Positions 34,991 to 43,716 of a stretch of 64,000 nucleotides of DNA are shown here, in pieces. The position numbers were made by a program, and so were the translations under genes. This stretch comes from Clostridia bacterium (GTDB taxonomy: Bacteria > Bacillota > Clostridia > Oscillospirales > CAG-272): NCBI GenBank assembly GCA_017463485.1, contig JAFTPD010000012.1, positions 55,783 through 119,782 of the forward strand. Direction: 5' to 3'. The notes below the pieces were generated by a model. The model searched no databases. It was given only the letters and a program-made list of their open reading frames with translations, and was not told the DNA's origin. Position 1 is the stretch's first letter. Each line of letters begins with the position of its first letter.

Positions 34991-35019
34991 ATTATAACAC
35001 AACAAATCTCAAATTGCAA
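34991..35019 (-). promoter_or_regulatory. Promoter of the riboswitch-uptake transcript
   Basis: Minus strand TTGCAA (35014-35019), 17-base spacer, TATAAT (34991-34996) with TGTGT before the -10. Confidence 0.7.
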
Positions 35020-35038
35020 TATCTTTTTGCTGTTTTTA

Positions 35039-35067
35039 TTGACAATTTTATCTTTTTGTGATAAACT
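35039..35067 (+). promoter_or_regulatory. Promoter of the PHP-eutH operon
   Basis: TTGACA (35039-35044), 17-base spacer, TAAACT (35062-35067) with TTGTG upstream of the -10. It sits back to back with the riboswitch promoter, 20 bases apart. Confidence 0.8.
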
Positions 35068-35111
35068 GTTTTCTTGTAGGAAACAGGGACAATGCCAACC
35101 AAGGAGCGTAT

Positions 35112-35927
35112 ATGAGCTATCTTCAAAACCTTCATCAGCACACCACCTATTGTGACGGACGCGACACGCCCGAGGATGTGGTCCTCGCCGCCATTGAGCG
35201 CGGCTTTGATTCTATTGGAATATCCTCGCACTCATATATGTACTACTCTGCTTACGGCAAAATGACGCCCGAAAACAATGAGGGGTGCAAGCGGGAGGTA
35301 CGACGTCTGCAAGCCAAATACGCAGACAAAATAGACCTGTTCTGCGGATTTGAATTCGATATGTTTTCTATCGTGGATATGGCGGGCTACGATTATATGA
35401 TAGGCTCTGTCCATTATCTTGACATAAACGGAGAGAAGGTCGGCTTTGACCGCTCGGCAGAGGAGGTCAGAGCAGTTATCGACACCTATTTCGGCGGTAA
35501 TGGCATGGCTTATGCCAGGGCTTACTACAAGACCCTTGCTCACCTCCCCGAATACGGAAGCTTTGATATTATCGGACATTTCGACCTTATTACAAAGCAC
35601 AGCGAAACACATAATTTCTTTGACACGTCAGCCCCAGAATACAGACGCGCCGCTGTTGAAGCGGCAGAAGCACTGTCGGGCAAAATACCCTATTTTGAGA
35701 TTAATACGGGTGCTATTGCACGCGGCTACCGTACAACACCCTACCCCGATCCGTACATAACAAAGGAAATGAAGCGGCTCGACTTTGGAGCGATAATCTC
35801 GTCCGACTGCCACGACGTCCGATACCTTGACACAGGCTACGATATGGCAAAGCAGCTTTTGCGCGACGCGGGCTTTGACTGCCACTACGTGCTCACTAAA
35901 AACGGCTTTATCCCCATTGAACTTTGA
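35112..35927 (+). CDS. PHP-domain phosphatase (histidinol-phosphatase-like)
   Basis: 271 residues of the PHP superfamily: 'NLHQHTTYCDGRDTPEDVVLAAIERGFDSIGISSHS' gives the HxH and D metal ligands, with 'CGFEFDMF', 'YMIGSVHYLD', 'DIIGHFDLITKH' and C-terminal 'ISSDCHD'. All metal motifs of HisJ/HisK-type histidinol-phosphate phosphatases are present. No other his genes are nearby, so a different phosphoester is possible. The ATG at 35112 follows AAGGAGCGTAT. eutH begins 12 bases after the stop. Confidence 0.82.
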   Translation: MSYLQNLHQHTTYCDGRDTPEDVVLAAIERGFDSIGISSHSYMYYSAYGKMTPENNEGCKREVRRLQAKYADKIDLFCGFEFDMFSIVDMAGYDYMIGSVHYLDINGEKVGFDRSAEEVRAVIDTYFGGNGMAYARAYYKTLAHLPEYGSFDIIGHFDLITKHSETHNFFDTSAPEYRRAAVEAAEALSGKIPYFEINTGAIARGYRTTPYPDPYITKEMKRLDFGAIISSDCHDVRYLDTGYDMAKQLLRDAGFDCHYVLTKNGFIPIEL

Positions 35928-35939
35928 TTGGAGATCTAT

Positions 35940-37061
35940 ATGAATTTTCTTTCTTATTTTATGCTTGCCTTTTCTATCCTTGCCGCAATAGATATGATAA
36001 TCGGCAACCGATTCGGGCTCGGCAAGGAATTCGAGCGCGGATTTATGTTCTTCGGAACAATGGCGCTTACTATGATCGGTATGATAATACTCGCGCCGTG
36101 GATCGCCGAGCTTCTCTCCCCCACATTCGATTGGGTATACAACACCCTGCACATTGATCCGTCAATTATCCCCGCATCTCTTTTTGCAAACGATATGGGC
36201 GGTGCGCCTCTAGCGGCGAGCATTGCCAGAGACGATAAAATAGGCATGTTCAACGCACTGGTCGTATCCTCTATGATGGGCTGCACCATATCCTTCACCG
36301 TTCCGTTTGCGCTGGGCGCGGTAAAAAAGGAAAATCACCGCAATGTGTTGCTGGGACTTCTTTGCGGAATTGCCACAATTCCCGTCGGTTGCTTTGTGGG
36401 CGGACTCGTGGCGCACGTGCCCTTCATTCCCCTTATTATCGACCTGCTCCCGCTTATCATCTTTTCTGCGTTGATCACCGTAGGACTTTTGAAGTTTCCC
36501 AACGTGTGCATCAAAATTTTCGGGATCCTCGGCACCGGAATAAAAATACTTATAACTTTCGGTCTTGTTCTTGGAATTATCCGATTCTTAACGGGATACG
36601 AAATAATAAAGGGAGTGGATACGCTGGAGAACGGGGCGAAGGTATGCCTTAACGCCGCCGTATTTATGACGGGGACATTTCCATTTATCTTCATTCTTTC
36701 CAAGCTGCTCAATAAGCCCATGTCAAAAATCGGCGCGAAATTAGGAATTGACGCACTTTCCTCGCTTTCTCTTGTTTCTACCCTGGCAACTAACGCCACC
36801 ACGTTTGCCAATATGGATCAAATGAACGGTCGCGGCATGGTGCTTAATTCTGCCTTTGCGGTATCTGGAGCGTTTGTTTTCGCGGCGCATCTTGCATTTA
36901 CTATGGCGTTTCCCGGCGGCAGTGCGTACATACCTCCCATGATAATCGGCAAGCTAGTTGCGGGCGTTTTGTCAGTGATCCTCGGCATTTTCATCAGCAA
37001 GCGCAGCATGAAGGAAGAAAAAGTTTGCGCCGACACGAACATTGACGTCAAAAACCCTTGA
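35940..37061 (+). CDS. eutH: EutH-family ethanolamine permease
   Basis: 373 residues with about 10-11 membrane helices. Family landmarks: 'DMGGAPLAASIARDD', 'SSMMGCTISFTVPFALG', 'GLLCGIATIPVGCFVGGLVA', 'ATNATTFANMDQMNGRGMVLNSAFAVSGAFVFAAHL' and 'PMIIGKLVAG'. EutH helps ethanolamine enter the cell at low concentration. No other eut genes are in view. It is paired with a PHP phosphatase and sits opposite a cobalamin-uptake operon; ethanolamine ammonia-lyase needs cobalamin, so the adjacency may be meaningful. Its TGA overlaps the -35 box of the SCIFF promoter. Confidence 0.9.
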   Translation: MNFLSYFMLAFSILAAIDMIIGNRFGLGKEFERGFMFFGTMALTMIGMIILAPWIAELLSPTFDWVYNTLHIDPSIIPASLFANDMGGAPLAASIARDDKIGMFNALVVSSMMGCTISFTVPFALGAVKKENHRNVLLGLLCGIATIPVGCFVGGLVAHVPFIPLIIDLLPLIIFSALITVGLLKFPNVCIKIFGILGTGIKILITFGLVLGIIRFLTGYEIIKGVDTLENGAKVCLNAAVFMTGTFPFIFILSKLLNKPMSKIGAKLGIDALSSLSLVSTLATNATTFANMDQMNGRGMVLNSAFAVSGAFVFAAHLAFTMAFPGGSAYIPPMIIGKLVAGVLSVILGIFISKRSMKEEKVCADTNIDVKNP

Positions 37062-37086
37062 CAAACGCGCACGGGTGTGATATAAT
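37058..37086 (+). promoter_or_regulatory. Consensus promoter of the SCIFF gene
   Basis: TTGACA (37058-37063), 17-base spacer, TATAAT (37081-37086) with TGTGA before the -10. The -35 contains the eutH stop codon. Confidence 0.88.
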
Positions 37087-37127
37087 TTGAAAAGTAAGTA
37101 ATTTATTTCTTAAAAGGAGATACTGAT

Positions 37128-37280
37128 ATGAAGAGAATCAAGACTATCGAAACACGCGACCTCGCTAAGAGCGTTAACAACGGCGGTTGCGGCGAGTGCC
37201 AGACCTCCTGCCAGTCTGCTTGCAAGACCTCCTGCGGTGTTGCAAATCAGCAGTGCGAAAAGGCTGAAAAGAAGCACTGA
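37128..37280 (+). CDS. scfA: SCIFF ribosomally made peptide precursor (six Cys in forty-five)
   Basis: 50 residues with six cysteines at 21, 24, 28, 32, 36 and 43 in 'GGCGECQTSCQSACKTSCGVANQQC' style spacing, after a leader 'MKRIKTIETRDLAKSVNN'. This is the near-universal Clostridial SCIFF peptide, in which a radical-SAM enzyme joins a Cys sulfur to the alpha-carbon of a Thr. Its biological function is still unknown. AAAGGAGATACTGAT precedes the ATG. A terminator separates it from the maturase, so the peptide is probably made in excess. Confidence 0.97.
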   Translation: MKRIKTIETRDLAKSVNNGGCGECQTSCQSACKTSCGVANQQCEKAEKKH

Positions 37281-37320
37281 TGCCCTCCCGTCACGGCACT
37301 CGCCGTGGATAGCGGGAGAT

Positions 37321-37368
37321 ACAGAGCCGTGCGTTCCGCTTATGTTGCGGCGGCGGCTCTGTTTTTTT
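37321..37368 (+). terminator. Terminator between the SCIFF gene and its maturase
   Basis: ACAGAGCCG (37321-37329) pairs with CGGCTCTGT (37354-37362), with an inner CCGC/GCGG stem, followed by seven T. Read-through would supply the lower-level maturase. Confidence 0.82.
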
Positions 37369-37422
37369 GTGAATAACAACTATATTTTTACATATTGCCC
37401 GTGAGGCATAGATCGGAGTTTT

Positions 37423-38880
37423 ATGATACATCAGTATAAATTGGGTGACTATAATATCGTGCTGGACGTTTTTTCGGGCTCGGTGCATTGTGTTGACGAG
37501 GTGGCTTACGACATGATCGCCATGTTCGAGTCGCACAGCCGCGATGAAATAATTGCCGAAATGCTCAAAAAATACGGTCACCTTGAGGACGTCAACAAAA
37601 GCGAGCTTTGCGAGTGCTATGAGGATATCTGCGCTCTGCGCGACAGCGGCAAGCTGTTCGTGAAGGACACCTATGCCGACAAGGCTTTTGACTTCAAAAA
37701 CCGCTCCACCGAGGTAAAGGCACTCTGCCTGCACGTTGCGCACACCTGCAACCTCAACTGCGAATATTGCTTTGCCGCTCAAGGAAAATATCACGGCGAG
37801 CGTGCGGTAATGTCATTTGAGGTGGGCAAGCGCGCCATTGATTTCCTTGTTGAAAATTCGGGAAAGCGCAAAAATCTTGAGCTTGACTTTTTCGGCGGCG
37901 AGCCGCTGATGAATTGGGACGTATGTAAGCAAATAGTCGAGTATGCCCGCTCCATTGAGAAGCAGTACAATAAAAATTTCCGCTTTACCCTGACTACAAA
38001 CGGTCTGCTTCTTGACGACGAGGTGATCGACTTTGCCAACCGTGAGATGCACAACGTAGTCCTCAGTCTGGACGGACGCCGCGAGGTACACGACAGACTC
38101 CGCCGTACAGTCAACGGCAAGGGCAGCTACGACACTATCGTTCCAAAGTTCCAGCATTTTATTGAGAAGCGCATGAGCCCCGACAACGATGGCTTCCGTG
38201 GCTATTATATGCGCGGCACGTTCACGCACAACAACACCGACTTTACAAACGACATCCTCCAAATGCTTGATCTCGGCTTTACCGAGCTTTCAATGGAGCC
38301 TGTGGTCTGCTCGCCCGACGACCCTTACGCGCTGACCGACGCCGATCTGCCCGTACTCTACGAGCAGTACGAAAAGCTCGCGTTTGAAATGATAAAGCAT
38401 CGCCGCGAGGGACGCCCCTTTACCTTCTACCACTATATGATCGACCTGACGGGCGGTCCTTGCATCTACAAGCGCATCTCGGGCTGCGGCTCGGGAACGG
38501 AATACATGGCTGTGACCCCTTGGGGCGACCTCTATCCCTGCCACCAGTTCGTGGGCGACGACAAGTACAAGCTGGGTGACATCTGGAACGGCGTCAGCAA
38601 CACAGAGTTGCGTGACGAATTCAAGCTGTGCAACGCCTACGCGCGTCCCGACTGCAAGGATTGCTGGGCAAAGCTTTATTGTAGCGGTGGCTGTGCGGCA
38701 AACGCATACCACGCGACGGGCTCTATTACGGGAATCTACGGCTACGGCTGTGAGCTGTTTAAAAAGCGCATGGAGTGCGCTATAATGGTTAAAATAGCAG
38801 AGTCGGAAATGGGCGTGTCCACCGATACGTCAATACCGGGCGAGTCAGCTTGCGCCGGCTGCGACTCTGACTGCAAATAA
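37423..38880 (+). CDS. scfB: SCIFF maturase, radical SAM thioether-forming enzyme with SPASM domain
   Basis: 485 residues. Residues 1-90 are a peptide-recognition-like N-domain. The radical-SAM cluster CxxxCxxC is at Cys109, 113 and 116 ('TCNLNCEYCFAAQGKYHGE'), with 'DFFGGEPLMNW' after it. The SPASM/Twitch region carries 'SGCGSGTEYMAVTPWGDLYPCHQF', 'CKDCWAKLYCSGGCAAN' and a C-terminal 'SACAGCDSDCK'. It uses S-adenosylmethionine and [4Fe-4S] clusters to put the thioether bridge into the SCIFF peptide. GGAG is 5 bases before the ATG. Gene order is the standard one. Confidence 0.97.
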   Translation: MIHQYKLGDYNIVLDVFSGSVHCVDEVAYDMIAMFESHSRDEIIAEMLKKYGHLEDVNKSELCECYEDICALRDSGKLFVKDTYADKAFDFKNRSTEVKALCLHVAHTCNLNCEYCFAAQGKYHGERAVMSFEVGKRAIDFLVENSGKRKNLELDFFGGEPLMNWDVCKQIVEYARSIEKQYNKNFRFTLTTNGLLLDDEVIDFANREMHNVVLSLDGRREVHDRLRRTVNGKGSYDTIVPKFQHFIEKRMSPDNDGFRGYYMRGTFTHNNTDFTNDILQMLDLGFTELSMEPVVCSPDDPYALTDADLPVLYEQYEKLAFEMIKHRREGRPFTFYHYMIDLTGGPCIYKRISGCGSGTEYMAVTPWGDLYPCHQFVGDDKYKLGDIWNGVSNTELRDEFKLCNAYARPDCKDCWAKLYCSGGCAANAYHATGSITGIYGYGCELFKKRMECAIMVKIAESEMGVSTDTSIPGESACAGCDSDCK

Positions 38881-38907
38881 AATGCGTAAGAAAGGAATCG
38901 GTACGTT

Positions 38908-41304
38908 ATGAGCTTTTCTGATAAGACTATAAGAACGCTTGAATTTGATAAGATCTGCGCCCTGCTCGCCGAATGTGCCGAGACCGAGGGTGCTGTCGAA
39001 ATGGCGCACACCCTTACCCCCTCCGACGACACCTATACCGTCCTTCGCCGTCAGCGCAGGACCACGGACGCACAGCGCCTTGCAAACGTCAAGGGTGCGC
39101 CCTCGTTTGGAAGGATCAAAGACGTCAGCGAAGCCTGCGAGCGCGCCGAAAAGGGCGCGGCGCTCTCTCCGCGAGACCTGCTTGAAATTGCTAAAATACT
39201 TAAAAGCGCGCGTATTCTCTCCGACTACCACACGGGAAATCACCCGTTTGACACGTCGCTGGACGAGATATTCGAGCGGCTTATTCCCAACCGCACGGTA
39301 GAGGATAAAATATTCCGCGCGATACTCTCGGAGGATATGATCGCGGACGAGGCATCCCCCGCCCTCGCTGACATTCGCCGAAAGATACGCAACGAAAACG
39401 CAAAAATAAAAGAAACCCTCCAGAAGATGATAACGGGCAACGCGAAATACCTTCAGGAGAATATAGTCACTATGCGCGGCGGCAGATACGTTATCCCCGT
39501 CAAGGCAGAGTGCAAAAACGAGGTAAAGGGACTGGTTCACGACACCTCCTCCAAGGGCTCTACCATATTTATCGAGCCTATGGCGGTGGTGGAATCCAAC
39601 AACGAGATACGTCTGCTTCAGACCCGCGAGGAGCATGAAATAGAGCGTATCCTCGCCGAGCTTTCGGCGGCGGTCGCGGACATTGCGGACGGCGTTCTGC
39701 TCAACGTAAAGAACATCAACGAGCTGGCGTTTATATTCGCCTGCGCCGAGCTGTCCAACCGAATGAAGGGCATCTCCCCCACCATTTCGGGCGACAGGCA
39801 GGTGCGTCTTATCGGCGCGCGCCATCCGCTCATTGACAAAAACAAGGTCGTCCCCATTGACGTGGTGCTCGGCGGCGAGTACGACTCACTCATTATCACG
39901 GGTCCTAATACCGGCGGTAAGACGGTTTCGCTTAAAACCGTGGGACTTTTCGCACTTATGACTCAGGCGGGACTTCATATTCCCGCAGAGCCGAATTCGA
40001 CTATCTGTATTTACGACAACATTCTTGTTGACCTCGGCGACGAGCAAAGCATTGAGCAATCGCTCTCTACCTTCTCCTCCCACATGGTCAATATCGTTTC
40101 CATAGTCAAGCGCGTCGGCGAGCGGTCACTGGTGCTGTTTGACGAGCTTGGCGGCGGCACAGACCCCGTTGAGGGCGCGGCGCTTGCTATCGCGGTTATC
40201 GAAGCCGTAAGAGCGGCGGGGGCGGCGTGTATCGCCACCACTCACTACGCCGAGCTGAAGGCTTACGCTCTTGAAACTGACGGCGTTTGCAACGCAAGCT
40301 GCGAGTTTGACGTGGCAACCTTAAAGCCCACCTACCGACTCATAATCGGCTCACCCGGCAAGTCCAACGCCTTTGCCATTTCGGAAAAGCTGGGACTGCC
40401 CGAGTCCATCATCAAGCGCGCCGAAATGCTTGTCAGCACTGAAAACAAGAGCTTTGAAAACGTGATCGAGCAGCTTGAAGCCACCCGACTCTCGCTTGAC
40501 CGAGAGCGCGAGGAGGCAGAGCGCTTGCGTGTTGAATACGAGGCATTCAAGACAAAATCCGAGCGTGAGCTGCGCCAAAAGCTTGAAAGCGCCGAGCGCG
40601 AGGCTGAAAAGCTACGCGCAAAAGCGGCAGGCATGGTGGCAAGCGCCAAGGCATCCTGCGACTTTATCTACGAGCAGATGGAAAAAATGAAGCGCGCCAA
40701 GGATTCCGCACGCGAGGCGGAGGAGCTGGAGGCGGCACGCCGCGCCGTCCGCGAGCATCTGCGAAGCCATGGCGACGCATTTGATCCCATTGACACACGC
40801 GCGCCCGAGGACGAGGGCGAATACGTCCTTCCCCGTCCTCTGAAAAAGGGCGACAAGGTGCGTATCGTTACTATCGGCAAGGAGGGCTACCTCACAGAAG
40901 ATCCAAACAGCCGAGGAATGGTCAACGTGCAGGCGGGTATTCTCAAAACCAAGGCTAAGGTCAGTGACCTGCGTCTTATCCTGGAGGAAGCCACCGTCAC
41001 GGAAGCAAAAAGCGGCAAGAAAACGCCCGCGTCGTCTTACAGCGTTCAGCGTTCCAACAGCTTCAAGACCGAGATCGATCTGCGCGGCATGATAGGCGAC
41101 GAGGCGTGGTTCGCAGTGGACAAATACCTTGACGACGCGCTGATGTATAACGTGCAGACGGTGCATCTTATCCACGGCAAGGGCACGGGCGCATTACGCA
41201 ACGCGCTATGGAAATATCTGCGCACCGACTCCCGAATCGCCTCCTTCCGCCTCGGCAAATACGGCGAGGGCGACGGCGGGGTTACAGTGGTAGAGTTGAA
41301 ATAA
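38908..41304 (+). CDS. mutS2: Endonuclease MutS2
   Basis: 798 residues. Core and lever helices in the first 300; Walker A 'TGPNTGGKTVSLKTVG' (about 331) and Walker B 'LVLFDELGGGTDPVEG'; long Glu/Arg-rich coiled coil (about 515-640); C-terminal Smr domain 'IDLRGMIGDEAWFAVDKYLDDALMYNVQTVHLIHGKGTGALR' with the nuclease-type HGKG. MutS2 lacks the mismatch-recognition domain; it suppresses recombination and in Bacillus acts on collided ribosomes. AAAGGAATCGGTACGTT precedes the ATG. It lies 27 bases after scfB and is probably cotranscribed. Confidence 0.96.
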   Translation: MSFSDKTIRTLEFDKICALLAECAETEGAVEMAHTLTPSDDTYTVLRRQRRTTDAQRLANVKGAPSFGRIKDVSEACERAEKGAALSPRDLLEIAKILKSARILSDYHTGNHPFDTSLDEIFERLIPNRTVEDKIFRAILSEDMIADEASPALADIRRKIRNENAKIKETLQKMITGNAKYLQENIVTMRGGRYVIPVKAECKNEVKGLVHDTSSKGSTIFIEPMAVVESNNEIRLLQTREEHEIERILAELSAAVADIADGVLLNVKNINELAFIFACAELSNRMKGISPTISGDRQVRLIGARHPLIDKNKVVPIDVVLGGEYDSLIITGPNTGGKTVSLKTVGLFALMTQAGLHIPAEPNSTICIYDNILVDLGDEQSIEQSLSTFSSHMVNIVSIVKRVGERSLVLFDELGGGTDPVEGAALAIAVIEAVRAAGAACIATTHYAELKAYALETDGVCNASCEFDVATLKPTYRLIIGSPGKSNAFAISEKLGLPESIIKRAEMLVSTENKSFENVIEQLEATRLSLDREREEAERLRVEYEAFKTKSERELRQKLESAEREAEKLRAKAAGMVASAKASCDFIYEQMEKMKRAKDSAREAEELEAARRAVREHLRSHGDAFDPIDTRAPEDEGEYVLPRPLKKGDKVRIVTIGKEGYLTEDPNSRGMVNVQAGILKTKAKVSDLRLILEEATVTEAKSGKKTPASSYSVQRSNSFKTEIDLRGMIGDEAWFAVDKYLDDALMYNVQTVHLIHGKGTGALRNALWKYLRTDSRIASFRLGKYGEGDGGVTVVELK

Positions 41305-41310
41305 CATTTC

Positions 41311-41336
41311 GGGCTATCTTAACCAGATAGCCCTTT
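41311..41336 (+). terminator. Terminator after mutS2
   Basis: GGGCTATCT-TAACC-AGATAGCCC (41311-41333) followed by TTT. Confidence 0.7.
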
Positions 41337-41373
41337 CCACTCAAAAATGTTATTAACAATCTGTAAATTAAAG

Positions 41374-41424
41374 CTTTTACGCAGGGTGAAAGCGTTGACT
41401 TTTACCCTGCGTAAAAGTCTATAA
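41374..41424 (+). promoter_or_regulatory. Tandem inverted-repeat operators with promoter before the LRR lipoprotein
   Basis: Two dyads, GCTTTTAC-GCAGG-GTGAAAGC (41373-41393) and GACTTTTAC-CCTGC-GTAAAAGTC (41398-41420), share TTTTAC-N5-GTRAAA. Together they also make a 14-bp inverted repeat (41374-41387 with 41404-41417). TTGACT (41395-41400) overlaps the second dyad, and TATAAT (41420-41425) ends it. TGAAAGCGTTGACT is one base off a cre site. Confidence 0.6.
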
Positions 41425-41460
41425 TGCAAGTCCAACGTATATTTCAAAAGGAGGACACCA

Positions 41461-42996
41461 ATGAAAAACAAGCTCTTTACCGCTCTCACCGTTCTTTTCG
41501 CGCTCAGTCTTGCGGCGTGTAACGTAAGCGACGGCGGCGACACCACCACGGACACCACGGCGCCCACTGACGTCAGCACGGTTGAAAGCACCGTGCAGAC
41601 AGAAACGCAATCTGAAACGGAAGTTGAAACGACAACGGAAACCGCAGCCGCGACGGAAACCGAAACCACGGCGGAAACCGAAACCGTCATCGAAACGGAA
41701 GAAGCTACGACCGTACATACTCATCTCTACGGCGAGTGGGCAGTGATGACAAAACCAACCTGCACCAATTACGGCAAGCTGGCACGCGAGTGCGAGTGCG
41801 GTGACAAAAAGGTAGATCTCCTCGACGAGCTTGGTCACACCGAGGTCCTTTTAGAAGCAGTTGCTCCCTCCTGTACCGAAACGGGGCTTACCGAGGGCAA
41901 GCGCTGCTCTACCTGCAAAAAAACGCTGGTCAAGCAGACTGTCCTCCCCGTCCTGCACGATTATGTTGACAACGCTTGCTCAAAATGCGGCGAGCCGACA
42001 CCGAGCGAGGGACTAAAATATACTTATAACTCCAATACAGACTCCTACACGGTTACAAATATCGGAACGTGTACGGACGACCATATAGTCATTTCCGGAA
42101 GCTACAATGGAAAGCCCGTGACCGGTATTGACGAATTTGCCTTTTGGAATGAGGAATTTACGAGTGTTACCATAGGAAACGGCATAAAAATTATTGGCGA
42201 AGGCGCTTTCGAGTCTTGCATCAATGTTACCGACGTCACGATCTCGCAAACTGTTCAGCATATTGGTGAATATCCGTTTTCCTCCTGCGAGAATTTGGAA
42301 AGTGTTTCGGTATCCCACGCAAACGATTATTATTACAGTGATGACAACTGCATAGTAGAGCTGCAAACGAGCAAGCTCATTCTCGGCAACAAAAACGGCA
42401 TTATCCCCGAAGGCGTAAAAGTAATCGGTGAGCAAGCCTTTTTCGGCTGCACGGGACTTAAGAGCCTGACAATACCCGACCATGTAACCAAAATTCCCGC
42501 GGCTGCATTTATAGGATGCTCCGGAATTGAAAGCCTGAGCGTTTCCCCGGATAATCCGTATTATTACAGCTCCGGCAACTGTATAATAGAAAAAAATACA
42601 AATGTCCTCATTCGCGGATGCCAGAACAGTATAATTCCCTACGGTGTAACCGCCATCGGTCCTCGGGCGTTTTCCGATTGCATCGGTCTTACAGAAATCA
42701 CTATTCCAAACAGCGTGACCAGTATTGGTGATCGCGCATTTAGCTTCTGTTCGCTTAAAAGCATAACGATCCCCGAAAGTATTCTGCAAATAGGTGAGTA
42801 TGCATTTGATTTATGCCGCATGACGAGTGTAACGTTTGAACACCCAACCACATGGACGGTGACAGGCTTTGATGAAAACTGTGACGAGATAAACGGCGTT
42901 ACCGTTCCAAGCCTTAACGACCCGGAACAAGCGGCAAAATATTTGCAGGATGTATATTTTGCATGCAAATGGACCCATATTTGGACTGTCGGCTGA
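41461..42996 (+). CDS. Cell-surface lipoprotein with BspA-type leucine-rich repeats
   Basis: 511 residues. Lipobox 'LSLAAC' (Cys20), a Thr/Glu-rich stalk of about 60 residues, a Cys-pair module ('HTHLYGEWAVMTKPTCTNYGKLARECECGDKK...CSTCKKT...CSKCGEP', about 80-180), then LRR_5 repeats of the 'GVKVIGEQAFFGCTGLKSLTIPDHVTKI' kind (200-480). BspA-like repeats mediate binding to host or microbial partners in known proteins. AAAGGAGGACACCA precedes the ATG. A related protein is encoded on the mobile element at 57788. Confidence 0.85.
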   Translation: MKNKLFTALTVLFALSLAACNVSDGGDTTTDTTAPTDVSTVESTVQTETQSETEVETTTETAAATETETTAETETVIETEEATTVHTHLYGEWAVMTKPTCTNYGKLARECECGDKKVDLLDELGHTEVLLEAVAPSCTETGLTEGKRCSTCKKTLVKQTVLPVLHDYVDNACSKCGEPTPSEGLKYTYNSNTDSYTVTNIGTCTDDHIVISGSYNGKPVTGIDEFAFWNEEFTSVTIGNGIKIIGEGAFESCINVTDVTISQTVQHIGEYPFSSCENLESVSVSHANDYYYSDDNCIVELQTSKLILGNKNGIIPEGVKVIGEQAFFGCTGLKSLTIPDHVTKIPAAAFIGCSGIESLSVSPDNPYYYSSGNCIIEKNTNVLIRGCQNSIIPYGVTAIGPRAFSDCIGLTEITIPNSVTSIGDRAFSFCSLKSITIPESILQIGEYAFDLCRMTSVTFEHPTTWTVTGFDENCDEINGVTVPSLNDPEQAAKYLQDVYFACKWTHIWTVG

Positions 42997-43013
42997 CCGT
43001 CTGTAAAATTGTA

Positions 43014-43046
43014 AGCAGCAGGCTCGTTTGAGCCTGCTGCTTTTAC
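43014..43046. terminator. Bidirectional terminator
   Basis: AGCAGCAGGCTC-GTTT-GAGCCTGCTGCT (43014-43041) with TTT on the right, between the lipoprotein and the convergent Crp/Fnr gene. Confidence 0.88.
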
Positions 43047-43702
43047 AATATCACAAAGTGATTTTTTCTGTTCTCAATTATCCCTTCGCGCCTAAGCTTT
43101 CCTATCTCCACCGACAGACCGCTTCTGTCTACCTCAAGATAATCCGCCAGCTCCTGACGGTCAAAGGGAATGTCAAATTCCCGCGCCCCCGCGCTTTTGG
43201 ATTGCATATTCAAGTATGACAACAGCTTCTCCCTTGTGGTACGCTTTGACGTTATCTCTATTCGCTGATGAAACATTATGGTCTTGGACGCAAGGTCCTT
43301 CATTAAATTATAAATAAGCTGCTGATGAAATCCGCAATTATTTGAGCAGGTGTGCAGTATATGACTGCTGTCAATGAGCATGACCTCGCTCGGCTCGTCG
43401 GCTATCACCGTCACGGGGAGCGAATCCACCTCCGCGCAGGCAAACGCCTCCGCAAAGACCTCCCCTGCCCTGATAACGCTCAAAATATTGCGGTTGCCGT
43501 AATAATCCACCTGAATTATCTGCACCGAGCCGGACAGCAGTATTCCGATATATTTTGCCCGCGCACCCTCCGCAAATACGGTATATTTTTTATCAAAGGA
43601 CACCACACGCCCGCCAAGGCAGGTAAGCATTCGGACAAGACTTTCGTCATCAATTTTATCAAACAACGGGCATTTTTTTAAAATTTCCAGATATTTTTTC
43701 AA
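43043..43702 (-). CDS. Crp/Fnr-family transcriptional regulator
   Basis: 219 residues: cyclic-nucleotide-binding-like beta roll (1-120, 'FAEGARAKYIGILLSGSVQIIQVDYYGNRNILSVIRAGEVFAEAFAC'), dimer helix with 'HTCSNNCGFH', and winged helix 'DRQELADYLEVDRSGLSVEIGKLRREGII'. The Arg/Ser cAMP-binding pattern is absent, and two close Cys (about 126 and 130) could respond to redox state, although that is an inference. It diverges from the lactate dehydrogenase-flavodiiron cluster, a plausible target. A dyad in its own leader suggests autorepression. Confidence 0.88.
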   Translation of the reverse strand: MKKYLEILKKCPLFDKIDDESLVRMLTCLGGRVVSFDKKYTVFAEGARAKYIGILLSGSVQIIQVDYYGNRNILSVIRAGEVFAEAFACAEVDSLPVTVIADEPSEVMLIDSSHILHTCSNNCGFHQQLIYNLMKDLASKTIMFHQRIEITSKRTTREKLLSYLNMQSKSAGAREFDIPFDRQELADYLEVDRSGLSVEIGKLRREGIIENRKNHFVIL

Positions 43703-43716
43703 ATTTTTTCTCCTTT

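Noticed and set aside
35628-36152. Antisense frame across the PHP-eutH junction
   Set aside because: It covers the junction of two well-supported genes and shows no domain.
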